From the NCBI RefSeq assembly GCF_000564855.1, contig NZ_AYXG01000147.1, positions 1 through 64,000 on the forward strand: DNA of 64,000 nucleotides, read 5' to 3'. Numbering within the stretch: the first letter of the stretch is position 1; each line of letters begins with the position of its first letter. The notes below the pieces were generated by a model. That model saw only the letters and a program-made list of their open reading frames with translations, did no database searches and had not been told where the DNA came from. Both the position numbers and the translations under genes were made by a program. Source of the DNA: Actinokineospora spheciospongiae. Its GTDB lineage: Bacteria; Actinomycetota; Actinomycetes; Mycobacteriales; Pseudonocardiaceae. Shown one piece after another: positions 54,904-64,000 of this stretch.

Positions 54904-55883
54904 CCCTCCCCACCCGACACCTCGGCGCGCTGGAGGTCTCCGCGCAGGGCCTGGGCTGCATGGGCATGAGCCACGGCTACGGCGGGGGCGACGACGTCGA
55001 ATCGACCGCCACCATCCACGCCGCCCTCGACGCGGGGGTGACCCTGCTCGACACCGCGGACGCCTACGCCAACGGCGTCAACGAGGAACTGGTCGGCAAG
55101 GCCGTCGAGGGCCGCCGCGACCAGGTGGTCCTGGCGACGAAGTTCGGCATCGTCTCCACCGACGCGGCCAAGGGCCTCGCGGTGCGCGGCGACCGCGACC
55201 ACGTGCGCGCGTGCTGCGAGGCCTCGCTGCGCAGGCTCGGCGTCGACCACGTCGACCTGTACTACCAGCACCGGGTCGACCCGTCGGTGCCGATCGAGGA
55301 CACCATCGGCGCCATGGCCGAGCTGGTGGCCGAGGGCAAGGTCCGCCACCTGGGCATGTCCGAGGCGGGCGCGGCCACGATCCGCCGGGCCGCCGCGGTG
55401 CACCCGATCGCCGCGCTGCAGAGCGAGTGGTCGCTGTGGACCCGCGGCATCGAGGACGAGGTGCTCGGCACCTGCCGCGAGCTGGGCATCGGGATCGTCC
55501 CGTTCTCCCCGCTCGGCCGCGGCTTCCTCACCGGCCGGGTCACCAGGGCCGAGTACGGCGCGGGCGACATGCGCGCCGCGCTGCCCCGCTTCACCGGCGA
55601 GAACTTCGACCGCAACCTGGTCATCGTGCGCGCCCTGGAGGAGCTGGCGCGGGCGCGCGGGGTGACCGCCGGGCAGCTCGCGCTGGCCTGGGTGCAGTCG
55701 CGCGGCGAGGACGTGGTGCCGATCCCGGGCACCAAGCGCCGCACCTACCTGGCCGAGAACGTCGCGGCCGCAACCTTGGAACTCTCCGCCGACGACATCG
55801 CCGCCGTCGAGGCGGCCGCACCGGCCGACGCGGTCGCGGGCGAGCGCTACACCGCCGCGATGCAGAGCGCCATCGGGCACTGA
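54900..55883 (+). CDS. Aldo/keto reductase 1
   Basis: The 327-residue NADPH-dependent reductase opens with [20 protein letters not shown]. Catalytic residues: Asp and Tyr in [11 protein letters not shown], Lys in [10 protein letters not shown] and His in [11 protein letters not shown]. The NADP phosphate-binding part is [18 protein letters not shown]. It should reduce aldehydes or ketones to alcohols (AKR13/YajO/IolS-like). It is the second gene of a MerR-AKR-AKR operon and has a near copy directly downstream. Confidence 0.93.
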   Translation: MTLPTRHLGALEVSAQGLGCMGMSHGYGGGDDVESTATIHAALDAGVTLLDTADAYANGVNEELVGKAVEGRRDQVVLATKFGIVSTDAAKGLAVRGDRDHVRACCEASLRRLGVDHVDLYYQHRVDPSVPIEDTIGAMAELVAEGKVRHLGMSEAGAATIRRAAAVHPIAALQSEWSLWTRGIEDEVLGTCRELGIGIVPFSPLGRGFLTGRVTRAEYGAGDMRAALPRFTGENFDRNLVIVRALEELARARGVTAGQLALAWVQSRGEDVVPIPGTKRRTYLAENVAAATLELSADDIAAVEAAAPADAVAGERYTAAMQSAIGH

Positions 55884-55897
55884 TCAGGAGGACAGCA

Positions 55898-56884
<987 letters not shown>

Positions 56885-57140
56885 ACGCGCCCGGGGTGGC
56901 GGGTTCCTCCGCGGTGGGGGCATCACCGCGAAGGAACACCGTCCACACCCCCCGGGGCGTGGGGAGCCGGGTCTGTGACGGCTCAACGATCGCCTCTGCC
57001 CGGCACATCGCATTCCGCGGCGACCCCGTTTCGCCTGTTCGCCGGGCTGTTCGCTCCGTGTCCCGTCCGATTCGGACGGTGACTCGACCGCGGGCGGTTA
57101 CTCGTCCGAATGGACGGTGACTCGGCCGATCGGCGGTGCC

Positions 57141-57593
57141 TCAGCCGATCAGGGTCGCCGCCGCGGTCGCGCCCAGCTCCCAGCACCGCTCCAGCGCCCG
57201 CTTGTCCGGCTCCCCGTGCACCACCACGCCCTCGGCGACGGGTGTCCACCCGAGACCCTTGGCGATCGACTCGACCGAGCGCACCGCGCCCTCGGTGCCC
57301 TGGTTGCCGTGCACGTAGAACCCGAACGGCGTCCCCTTGGCCGAATCCAGCACCGGGTAGTACACGGTGTCGAAGAAGTGCTTGAGGGCACCGGACATGT
57401 AGCCGATGTTCGCGGGGGTGCCGAGGACCAACCCGTCCGCTGACAGGACGTCCGACGCGGTCGCGGACAGGGCCGGGCGCTTGACGACCTCGACCTCGGT
57501 CAGTTCCGGGTCGTTCGCCCCGGACACGACGGCCTCGAACATCGTGTGCAGCGCGGGGGACGGGGTGTGGTGGACGATCAGCAGCCTGGGCAC
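57141..57593 (-). CDS. Flavodoxin-like NAD(P)H oxidoreductase
   Basis: The 150-residue product is a flavodoxin-fold protein: RLLIVHHTPSPALHTMFEAV carries the FMN-phosphate region, DGLVLGTPANIGYMSGALK the second FMN loop, and GFYVHGNQGTEGAVRSVESI the third. Such WrbA/NADPH-FMN reductase-like proteins reduce quinones or flavins. GTG 57593 is the start. It lies alone, downstream of the phosphohexomutase gene on the same strand, after a 48-base gap. Confidence 0.85.
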   Translation of the reverse strand: MPRLLIVHHTPSPALHTMFEAVVSGANDPELTEVEVVKRPALSATASDVLSADGLVLGTPANIGYMSGALKHFFDTVYYPVLDSAKGTPFGFYVHGNQGTEGAVRSVESIAKGLGWTPVAEGVVVHGEPDKRALERCWELGATAAATLIG

Positions 57594-57641
57594 CGGTCCA
57601 GGCTGCCGACCTTCCCGTGGCGCGGCAACGCGAGCCTGGTC

Positions 57642-59303
57642 TCAGGCCAGGAGCGCGGAGACCTCCGCCGCCAGGGCGTCGAGGGTGCGGGTGGCCGACG
57701 CCCTGGTGTCGGGGAGGGCGTCGGGCGACGGGACCGGGGCCACGACTTCCAGGTACGCCTTGATCTTCGGTTCGGTGCCGGAGGGGCGGACGATCACCCG
57801 GGTACCGGGGCCGGTGTAGCGCAGGACGTCGGCCCGGGGCCGGAGGTCCTCGGCGGTGACCGGTGTGCCCGCGAAGGCCGTGGGCGGGGTGGCGCGCAGG
57901 GACGCCATCAGCTCCGCGATCCGGTTGAGGTCGGTCACCCGCACCGAGAGCTGGCGGGTCAGGTGGACGCCGTGCGCCACCGCCAGGTCGTCCAGGGCGT
58001 CGAGGGGCGTCCGGCCCGCGGCGCGGAGGGTGGCGGTGAGGTCGCAGGCGAGGACCGCGGCGGAGATGCCGTCCTTGTCCCGGACGGTGTCCGGGTCGAC
58101 GCACAGGCCCAGGGCCTCCTCGTAGGCGAAGACCAGGCCGGTGCCGTGGCCGTCGCCCGCCCGGACGAGCCACTTGAAGCCGGTGAGGGTGGCGTCGTGG
58201 CGGGCGCCGTGGGCGGCGGCGATCGAGGCGAGCTGGGAGGAGGAGACGATCGTGGTGGCCACCAGCGGGTCCGCCGCGCGGGCCTCGGGGGGCAGCGTGG
58301 CGAGGACGTGGGAGCCCAGCAGGACACCGGTCTCGTCGCCGGTGAGCATCCGCCAGCCGTCGGGGGTGGGGACGCCGACGGCGCAGCGGTCGGCGTCGGG
58401 GTCGAGGGCGATGGCCAGGTCGGCGCCGACCTCGGCGGCCTTGGCCAGGAGCAGGTCGGTGGCCCCCGGCTCCTCCGGGTTGGGGAAGCCGACGGTGGGG
58501 AAGTCGGGGTCGGGCCGGGCCTGCTCGGCGACCACGCTGACGTCGACGAAGCCCGCCCGGTTCAGCGCCAGGGCCAGCGGCCCCGCGCCCACCCCGTGCA
58601 GGGCGGTCGCGGCGACCCGGAGTTCGCGGGCGGTGCCGCGCGGCAGCGCCGCGGCCCGGTCCAGGTAGGACTCCAGCACCTCGTCGCCGAGGGAGGTCCA
58701 GTCGGGGGAGCGGGGGACGGACACCGCGGCGGGGGCGGCGGCGATGGCCGCCTCGACCTCGCGGTCGGCGGGGGGCACCAGTTGCGCGCCCGCGTCGAGG
58801 TAGAGCTTGTAGCCGTTGTCGGCGGGCGGGTTGTGCGACGCGGTGATCTGCACGCCCGCGACCGCGCCCAGGGAGCGGACGGCGTAGGCCAGGACCGGGG
58901 TGGGCAGCGGCTGCGGCAGCACCCGCACGTCGAACCCGGCCGCGGCCAGCACCCCGGCGGTGTCGGCGCAGAAGGCCTCCGAGCCGTGCCGGGCGTCCCG
59001 GCCGACCACGACGACCCCGCCGCCGTGGCCGCCCGCGGTCAGCCAGGCGGCGAGGCCCGCGGTGGTGCGGATGACCACGGCGCGGTTCATGCCGTTCGGG
59101 CCCGCGCGCACCGGCCCGCGCAGGCCCGCCGTGCCGAAGGTCAGCGGACCGGAGAGGCGGTCGGCCAGCTCGTCGACCGCCTCCGCGCTGCCGCCCATGG
59201 CCGAGGCCAGAACCCGTTGCAGCTCCAGCTTGCTGTCCGGGTCGGGGTCGTCGGCGAGCCAGCGGTAGGCGCGGTCGCGCAGGTCCGGGCCGAGGCGGGT
59301 CAC
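57642..59303 (-). CDS. Phosphohexomutase (phosphomanno/phosphoglucomutase family)
   Basis: The 553-residue product moves phosphate between C1 and C6 (or C1 and C5) of sugars. Family motifs: [17 protein letters not shown], active-site phosphoserine in [16 protein letters not shown], metal-binding [14 protein letters not shown], sugar-binding [14 protein letters not shown] with [12 protein letters not shown], and phosphate-binding [14 protein letters not shown]. It is next to purine nucleoside phosphorylase with a 4-base overlap, suggesting it handles ribose or deoxyribose 1-phosphate. Either role is possible. Confidence 0.93.
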   Translation of the reverse strand: MTRLGPDLRDRAYRWLADDPDPDSKLELQRVLASAMGGSAEAVDELADRLSGPLTFGTAGLRGPVRAGPNGMNRAVVIRTTAGLAAWLTAGGHGGGVVVVGRDARHGSEAFCADTAGVLAAAGFDVRVLPQPLPTPVLAYAVRSLGAVAGVQITASHNPPADNGYKLYLDAGAQLVPPADREVEAAIAAAPAAVSVPRSPDWTSLGDEVLESYLDRAAALPRGTARELRVAATALHGVGAGPLALALNRAGFVDVSVVAEQARPDPDFPTVGFPNPEEPGATDLLLAKAAEVGADLAIALDPDADRCAVGVPTPDGWRMLTGDETGVLLGSHVLATLPPEARAADPLVATTIVSSSQLASIAAAHGARHDATLTGFKWLVRAGDGHGTGLVFAYEEALGLCVDPDTVRDKDGISAAVLACDLTATLRAAGRTPLDALDDLAVAHGVHLTRQLSVRVTDLNRIAELMASLRATPPTAFAGTPVTAEDLRPRADVLRYTGPGTRVIVRPSGTEPKIKAYLEVVAPVPSPDALPDTRASATRTLDALAAEVSALLA

Positions 59304-60106
59304 GAGCGGGCGACCAGCTCGCGCAGCAGCCCGCCCATCCGACTGGCCGCGGCGCGACCCGCCTCCAGCACCTCCAGGTGGTTGAGCGGCTCCCCGGTGA
59401 TGCCCGCGGCGAGGTTCGTCACCAGCGACAGCCCGAAGACCTCCACGCCCAGCGCGCGGGCGGCGATGGCCTCCAGGACCGTCGACATGCCGACCAGGTC
59501 GGCGCCCAGCACGCGGAGCATGCCGATCTCCGCTGGCGTCTCGAAGTGCGGGCCGGGCAGCCCGGCGTAGACGCCCTCGACCAGGGTCGGGTCGATCTCG
59601 CGGGCCAGGGCGCGCAGCCGGGGCGAGTACAGGTCGGTCAGGTCGACGAAGTTCGCCCCCACCAGCGGCGACGACGCGGTCAGGTTGAGGTGGTCGCTGA
59701 TCAGCACCGGCTGGCCGACCGCGATGCCCTCCTTGAGGCAGCCCGCGGCGTTGGTCAGCAGCACCGACCGCACGCCCGCCGCGGCGGCGGTGCGGATCGC
59801 GTGCACGGCCCTGGCGATGCCGAAGCCCTCGTAGACGTGCGTGCGACCGAGGACGACCAGCACCCGCTTGTCCCCGACGGCGACCGAGCGGATGGTGCCG
59901 CCGTGGCCGACCGCGGTCGGCGCCAGGAAGCCGGGCAGCTCGGCCACCGGCACCTCGGCGTCGGCGGTGCCCAGTTCGTCGGCGGCGGGCCGCCAGCCGG
60001 AGCCCAGGACGACGGCCAGGTCGTGGCGGTCGTGCCCGGTGCGCTCGGCGAGTGCCTTCGCGGCCTGTTCGGCGAAGCCCTGCGGGTCAGCATCGATCTC
60101 GGTCAC
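59300..60106 (-). CDS. Purine nucleoside phosphorylase, trimeric type
   Basis: The 268-residue product splits purine nucleosides with phosphate into base and (deoxy)ribose 1-phosphate. Family II (trimeric) motifs: [93 protein letters not shown] and [14 protein letters not shown]. It lies upstream of and overlaps the phosphohexomutase gene. GTG 60106 is the start. The product feeds the pentose phosphate mutase step. Confidence 0.96.
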   Translation of the reverse strand: MTEIDADPQGFAEQAAKALAERTGHDRHDLAVVLGSGWRPAADELGTADAEVPVAELPGFLAPTAVGHGGTIRSVAVGDKRVLVVLGRTHVYEGFGIARAVHAIRTAAAAGVRSVLLTNAAGCLKEGIAVGQPVLISDHLNLTASSPLVGANFVDLTDLYSPRLRALAREIDPTLVEGVYAGLPGPHFETPAEIGMLRVLGADLVGMSTVLEAIAARALGVEVFGLSLVTNLAAGITGEPLNHLEVLEAGRAAASRMGGLLRELVARS

Positions 60107-60116
60107 GCGCGGCAGC

Positions 60117-60542
60117 CTACGCGGATCGCCCGCCCAGCCACCGGCGTGACGCGAGGTAGAGCGGCAGCCCGATCGGGGACAGCAGCACGGTGAGCACCAG
60201 CAGCGGCGCCATGATCAGCGGGTGCGCGTCCCGCTCCCGCGAGTCGAGGTACACCCACCGGCCGAGGAACAGGTCCCAGGCGATGATCTGCGCCCACAGG
60301 GCGGCCAGGCCGCGGTCGTCCCGGACGAACTCCACCAGCCCGTCGAGCGTGGGCCGCAGCACCAGCGACACCAGGTCCGGGAAGACCGGCACGGCCAGGA
60401 ACAGCCACACCACCAGCACCGGCAGCACGATCAGCGGTGAGGCGACGATCCTCCGCGTCCACCCCCAGCGCGGCGCGGCGATCATCAGCAGCCAGAACGG
60501 CGCGGCCAGGTAGAACGACAGGTCGAACAGCAACGAGGTCAT
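60117..60542 (-). CDS. ABA4-like (DUF4281) membrane protein
   Basis: The 141-residue product has four membrane helices: [20 protein letters not shown], a Val/Leu-rich [37 protein letters not shown] and [40 protein letters not shown] is the diagnostic ABA4 signature; plant ABA4 acts in neoxanthin synthesis. The bacterial role is unknown. It overlaps the upstream membrane gene by four bases (ATGA), forming an operon. Confidence 0.85.
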
Positions 60543-61432
60543 GCGCGCACCGCTTCCCTGCGGGGCAGCGCGCTCGCCGCCACACCGACGATCAACAACA
60601 CGTAGGCGCCCACGGTCAGGGCGTCCGGGTCGAGCAGTGCCTGCCCGCGCAACGCCTGCCAGGTCACCAGGACGGTCAGGCCGAGCGCGCCCGCGCCCGC
60701 GGTGGCCACCAGCCGCAGCCGGACCGGCGTGGCGAGGCGGCGGATGAGGTAGGCGACCAGCGGCAGCGCTTGCAGGGCGTGCATCCCGACGAAGTGCCCG
60801 ACGCGCAGGTCACCCGCGACGGTGCTCCACCCGGTCAGCGCCATCCCCGGGCCGCCGTCCGGCGCGCCGACGGTGTGCGCCCCGGAGATCCCGTCGACAC
60901 CGGAGGGCTGCACCAGCATCAACACGCCCACGAGCATCCCGACCAGCGCGATCGCCATGCCGAGCCGGATCGCCAGGAGTTCCGGGGCGGGCGCCAACCG
61001 CTGCGCGCCGACCTTCAGCGACAGGAACAGGGTGCCCACCCACAGCACGACGACGGTCACCCCCATCACGTTGAACAGGGCGGCGTTCAGCGGGGTCGAG
61101 ACGTTGAAGTGGCTGCCCACACCGCGGACGGCCGCCGCCACGATGATCACCATCTCCACGGCCGACGCGCCGACCAGGACCGTCCCGACCCGGCCCAGCG
61201 CGCGCGGCGGGTTCGGGTGCAGCGACAGCAGCCACGCCCAGGTCAGGCTGTAGGCGACGAACGACAGGGCGAACTTGAGCGGTTTGAGCCAGATCGGCGC
61301 CCCGAACAGGACGCGGTCGTCGACCACGAGCCCCAGCACGGCGACCACCGCCAGGGCGGCCATCACCCCGGTGAACACCAGCAGTGGTCGGTGCCAGTGC
61401 CTGATCCGTACTCCTCGCGCGGGCAAGGTCAT
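60539..61432 (-). CDS. Eight-helix membrane protein of unknown function
   Basis: The 297-residue product has about seven to eight hydrophobic segments: [109 protein letters not shown] and [18 protein letters not shown]. It has [17 protein letters not shown] with two conserved-looking His. No family is recognised. It heads a two-gene unit with the ABA4-like gene and is divergent from a MerR regulator across an inverted repeat. Confidence 0.75.
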
Positions 61433-61456
61433 CGCGGTCCCCCTCAGAACCAGAAT

Positions 61457-61495
61457 GGATAGTGGTACTCGCTACTATCGATAAGTACACTATCC
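61457..61495. promoter_or_regulatory. Inverted repeat between the membrane operon and MerR gene
   Basis: GGATAGTG (61457-61464) and CACTATCC (61488-61495) are 8-base arms, with further pairing of TACT and AGTA. TATCGATA (61476-61483) is a central palindrome. This 39-base dyad lies between divergent starts (61432 and 61525), so the MerR protein probably controls both directions. Confidence 0.6.
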
Positions 61496-61524
61496 GTGTC
61501 AAGGGGCAACCGGAGCGGAGAGAC

Positions 61525-62154
61525 GTGCGGATCGCGGAACTGAGCAGGCGCAGCGGGGTCGCCGTGGCGACGATCAAGTACTACCTGCGCGAAGGCGTGC
61601 TGCCCCCCGGCGAGCGCACCAGCCCCAACCAGGCCAGCTACGACGACACCCACGTGCACCGGCTGCGCCTGGTGCGCGCCCTGGTCGACGTGGGCGGCCT
61701 GCCGATCGCCGCGGTGCGCGACGTGCTGGAGACCGTCGACGCCCCGGACCCCGCCGTCGGCAAGACCCTCGGCACCGTGCAGCTCGCGGTCTTCCGGTCC
61801 CCACCACCCACCGACGACCCCGCCCGCGCCGCCGCCGAGGAAGCGGTGGCCACCCTGATCGACACCCTCGGCTGGAACTGCCCACCCGACCACCCGGCGG
61901 CCCAGGCCCTGGTGGGCGTGCTGGTCACCGCCGGATCACTGGGCCACGAGCGGCTGGTCGAGGTGCTGCCCCGCTACGCCGCCGCCTGCGCCGCGGTCGC
62001 CGAGTCCGACCTGGACTACCTCGACGGCGCCGCCAGCCTCGACGAGCGGCTGGAGAGCGTGGTCGTCGGCATCGTCCTCGGCGACTCCGCCCTCGCCGCC
62101 CTGCGCCGCCTGGCCCAGGTCAACGAGGCCCTGAAGCGCTACCCCGAGCCCTAG
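61525..62154 (+). CDS. MerR-family regulator with long C-terminus
   Basis: The 209-residue product starts VRIAELSRRSGVAVATIKYY and LREGVLPPGERTSPNQASYD, the MerR helix-turn-helix and wing. A 130-residue helical C-terminus follows, longer than simple MerR proteins and without Cys pairs. GTG 61525 was chosen because GGAGAG lies five bases upstream and an earlier start would add residues encoded within the operator. It is divergent from the two-gene membrane operon, its probable target. Confidence 0.88.
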   Translation: MRIAELSRRSGVAVATIKYYLREGVLPPGERTSPNQASYDDTHVHRLRLVRALVDVGGLPIAAVRDVLETVDAPDPAVGKTLGTVQLAVFRSPPPTDDPARAAAEEAVATLIDTLGWNCPPDHPAAQALVGVLVTAGSLGHERLVEVLPRYAAACAAVAESDLDYLDGAASLDERLESVVVGIVLGDSALAALRRLAQVNEALKRYPEP

Positions 62155-62334
62155 CCGCGCCCGGCCACCGATCCCGGCGGCTCCGTCGCCCCGCCCGTGA
62201 AACCGCACCTTCGGGTGATCTTCATGCCGATCGCGCAACGTCGTGCGCGCTCCGCCGATGATCGTCCAGGACGACCGGTCCACACCGCGCCGGATCAGCG
62301 GCGCGACCGGCCCACGGGGGAAGGGGACCACGGC

Positions 62335-64000
62335 ATGGACCGCCACCGCCGTGAGCTGACGCGCCTGTTGTTCGATGGGGACGCGGGGGCGGAGCACGGG
62401 TTCTGGCGCCGCCTCGTGGCCGACCCGCGCCTGCACCAGGACCGCCGGGGCACCGCGGCCGAGCAGACCGCGGCGACCTACGACCAGCTCCGCCTGCTCA
62501 ACCGCGAGGTCGACCCGGTCGCGCTGGCGGGGAACCCGCGCGAACTGGCCGCCATGCACGAGTGGATCGCCGCAGCGAACGGGCCGCTGACCGTCGTCGC
62601 GGGCACCCATTACAACCTGTTCCTGGGCAGCCTGCTCGACCACGACCGGCACGAGCGGCGGTCGCCGCACGAGTTCGCCCCGATGGAGCGGATCGGCACC
62701 TTCCTGTGCACCGAACTGGGCCACGGCAACGACGCCGCCCGGCTGGAGACCACCGCCACCCACGACGCGGACACCGGCGCGTTCACCCTGCACACCCCCG
62801 GCGCCGCCGCGCAGAAGTTCATGCCCAACACCGGTCCCGCGGGCGGCCCCAAGAGCGCGGTCGTCGCGGCCCGCCTGCTGGTGGGCGGCGAGGACCACGG
62901 CGTCTTCCTGTTCCTGGTCCCGCTGAGCGACGCGGGGGGCACGCTGCCCGGCGTCACCGTCCGCCCCCTGCCCGCGCGCCCCGGCAGCCCGGTCGACCAC
63001 TGCCTGACCTCGTTCGACCGGGTCCGGCTGCCGGGCTCCGCCCTGCTGACCGGCGCGCACGGCAGGCTGGACGCCCGCGGCCGGTTCACCAGCTCCCTGG
63101 GCAGCAGCCGCAAGCGCTTCCTCGCGAGCATCGGCCGGGTCACCACCGGCAAGCTGTGCATGAGCGCCTGCGCGCTCGGCACGGCCCGCACGGCGGTGAC
63201 CGTCGCCATCCGCTACAGCGGGCACCGCCACGTCGCGGGCGCCCGCGCGGGCACCCGCACGCCGGTCTGGGAGCACCGCAGCCACCACGGCCCGCTGGTC
63301 GAGGCCCTGGTCACCTGCTACGCCATGACCGCGCTGCACCGGACCGCCGTGCTGCGGTGGGCGGACCACGACCCGGCCGACGCCGAGGACACCGCCGACG
63401 CCGAGCGGCTGGTCGCCATCACCAAGGGCTGGACGACCTGGCAGGCCCGCGCCGTGGCCACCGAGTGCCGCGAGCGCTGCGGGGCGCAGGGGCTGCTGCC
63501 GGTCAACGGCCTCAGCGCCCTCGCCGCCGACCTGGACGGCGCGATCACCGCCGAGGGCGACAACACCGCCCTGTGGGCCAAGGCGGGCGCCGAACTCCTG
63601 CTCGCGGCCGCCGACCCGCCCCGCCCGGCGGGCACCCGCCACCTCGACGACCCCGACCACCTCGGGTGGTTGCTGCACGCGGTCGAGCGCCGCCTGCTCG
63701 CCACCGGTCGCACGCGGCTGCGCGGTGCGACCGCGGGCGGCCTGCGCCGCTGGAACGCCGCCGCGCCGCACGCCCTCGCGGCGGTGACCGCGCGCGCCGA
63801 GCGCCTCGCAGCCGCCGCCCTGCTGGGGTGGGCCCAGCGCGCCGCCGACCCGACCGCCGCCCGCGTGCTGCACTCGGCGCACCGGCTGTTCGCCCTGCGC
63901 CGCCTCCAGGCGCACAGCGGAACCCTGCTCGCCGCGGGCGACCTGGACCCCGAGCAGGTCCACACCCTGCCCGACCTGGTCGAGGACGCCATCGCCGACC
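62335..64000 (+). CDS. Acyl-CoA oxidase/dehydrogenase-like protein, cut by window end
   Basis: At least 555 residues are visible, with no stop before the window ends. GGGGGAAGGGGACC lies just before ATG 62335. Readable family motifs: FDGDAGAEHGFWRRLVADPR, MERIGTFLCTELGHGNDAAR (acyl-CoA oxidase flavin loop), FTLHTPGAAAQKFMPNTGPA, VFLFLVPLSD, SSLGSSRKRFLASIGRVTTG and RCGAQGLLPVNGLSALAADL. EGDNTALWAKAGAELLLAAA carries the catalytic-Glu region of acyl-CoA oxidases. It should bind FAD and desaturate an acyl-CoA using O2. It is longer than FadE (about 390 residues), in line with the oxidase form. Confidence 0.88.
   Translation, partial: MDRHRRELTRLLFDGDAGAEHGFWRRLVADPRLHQDRRGTAAEQTAATYDQLRLLNREVDPVALAGNPRELAAMHEWIAAANGPLTVVAGTHYNLFLGSLLDHDRHERRSPHEFAPMERIGTFLCTELGHGNDAARLETTATHDADTGAFTLHTPGAAAQKFMPNTGPAGGPKSAVVAARLLVGGEDHGVFLFLVPLSDAGGTLPGVTVRPLPARPGSPVDHCLTSFDRVRLPGSALLTGAHGRLDARGRFTSSLGSSRKRFLASIGRVTTGKLCMSACALGTARTAVTVAIRYSGHRHVAGARAGTRTPVWEHRSHHGPLVEALVTCYAMTALHRTAVLRWADHDPADAEDTADAERLVAITKGWTTWQARAVATECRERCGAQGLLPVNGLSALAADLDGAITAEGDNTALWAKAGAELLLAAADPPRPAGTRHLDDPDHLGWLLHAVERRLLATGRTRLRGATAGGLRRWNAAAPHALAAVTARAERLAAAALLGWAQRAADPTAARVLHSAHRLFALRRLQAHSGTLLAAGDLDPEQVHTLPDLVEDAIAD

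Noticed and set aside
56885-57140. Possible regulatory RNA or gene in the gap after the second reductase
   Set aside because: Only short GGTGACTCG-type repeats and no stable fold, start or coding bias were seen.

Overview
The window reads as chromosomal DNA of a high-G+C actinomycete. Codons are strongly GC-biased at the third position, GTG and TTG starts are common, and many genes have a TANNNT -10 box only 6-8 bases before the start codon, as leaderless actinobacterial mRNAs do. Gene content and order (dac next to a SCO4848-type membrane protein, sdhCDAB, bmpA-ABC-permeases-cdd-deoA, add, deoC with two aldehyde dehydrogenases, upp, a phosphohexomutase and purine nucleoside phosphorylase) match, as far as I recall, the SCO48xx-SCO49xx region of Streptomyces coelicolor. 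The flavour (WXG100/NlpC-P60/YbaB group, XRE-DUF397 pair, LuxR ATPase, cutinase) suggests Pseudonocardiales; the genus cannot be fixed from the sequence alone.

Layout. 1-381: degenerate GC-rich tandem repeats. 0.4-9.9 kb: lipoprotein, a frameshifted Ser/Thr kinase, a spermidine-synthase-like protein, a membrane protein of lower G+C, a zinc-ribbon protein, a multicopper oxidase operon, a YdjM-type membrane protein, a GNAT enzyme and a small HTH protein. 10-19.5 kb: housekeeping genes (icd, exonuclease III, trpS, YihY-type membrane protein, trans-acting enoyl reductase, D,D-carboxypeptidase). 19.5-25.7 kb: accessory stretch with visibly lower G+C, holding a decayed gene, an HTH/Clp-N regulator, a three-gene HEPN-like / KGGVGR ATPase / P-loop NTPase operon, and an XRE-DUF397 pair. 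25.7-29.1 kb: succinate dehydrogenase. 29.6-37 kb: nucleoside uptake and catabolism. 37-44 kb: LuxR ATPase, cutinase, coiled-coil protein, adenosine deaminase, acidic protein. 44.4-46.9 kb: WXG100-like, NlpC/P60 and two YbaB-like proteins. 47-50.3 kb: deoC with one complete and one half aldehyde dehydrogenase. 50.4-62 kb: hydrolase, DUF1707 protein, upp, TetR and MerR regulators, tandem aldo/keto reductases, flavodoxin, phosphohexomutase, purine nucleoside phosphorylase, membrane proteins. 62.3 kb to the end: an acyl-CoA oxidase-like gene that runs off the window.

How they work together. BmpA and its ABC transporter import nucleosides. Cdd, Add, DeoA and PNP deaminate or phosphorolyse them, Upp salvages uracil, the phosphohexomutase may isomerise pentose 1-phosphates, and DeoC plus aldehyde dehydrogenase push deoxyribose 5-phosphate into central carbon.

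The most unusual items are: (i) the HEPN/KGGVGR/NTPase operon, whose first gene is broken by several frameshifts yet keeps a leaderless promoter; (ii) two regulators of one HTH type, 10 kb apart, each with palindromic sites built from GTCAA half-sites over its own -10; (iii) three ACTCG/CGAGT inverted repeats before bmpA and a strong hairpin between bmpA and its ATPase; (iv) two exact DnaA-box sequences upstream of deoC; (v) a PET-hydrolase-type cutinase with a remodelled C-terminus.
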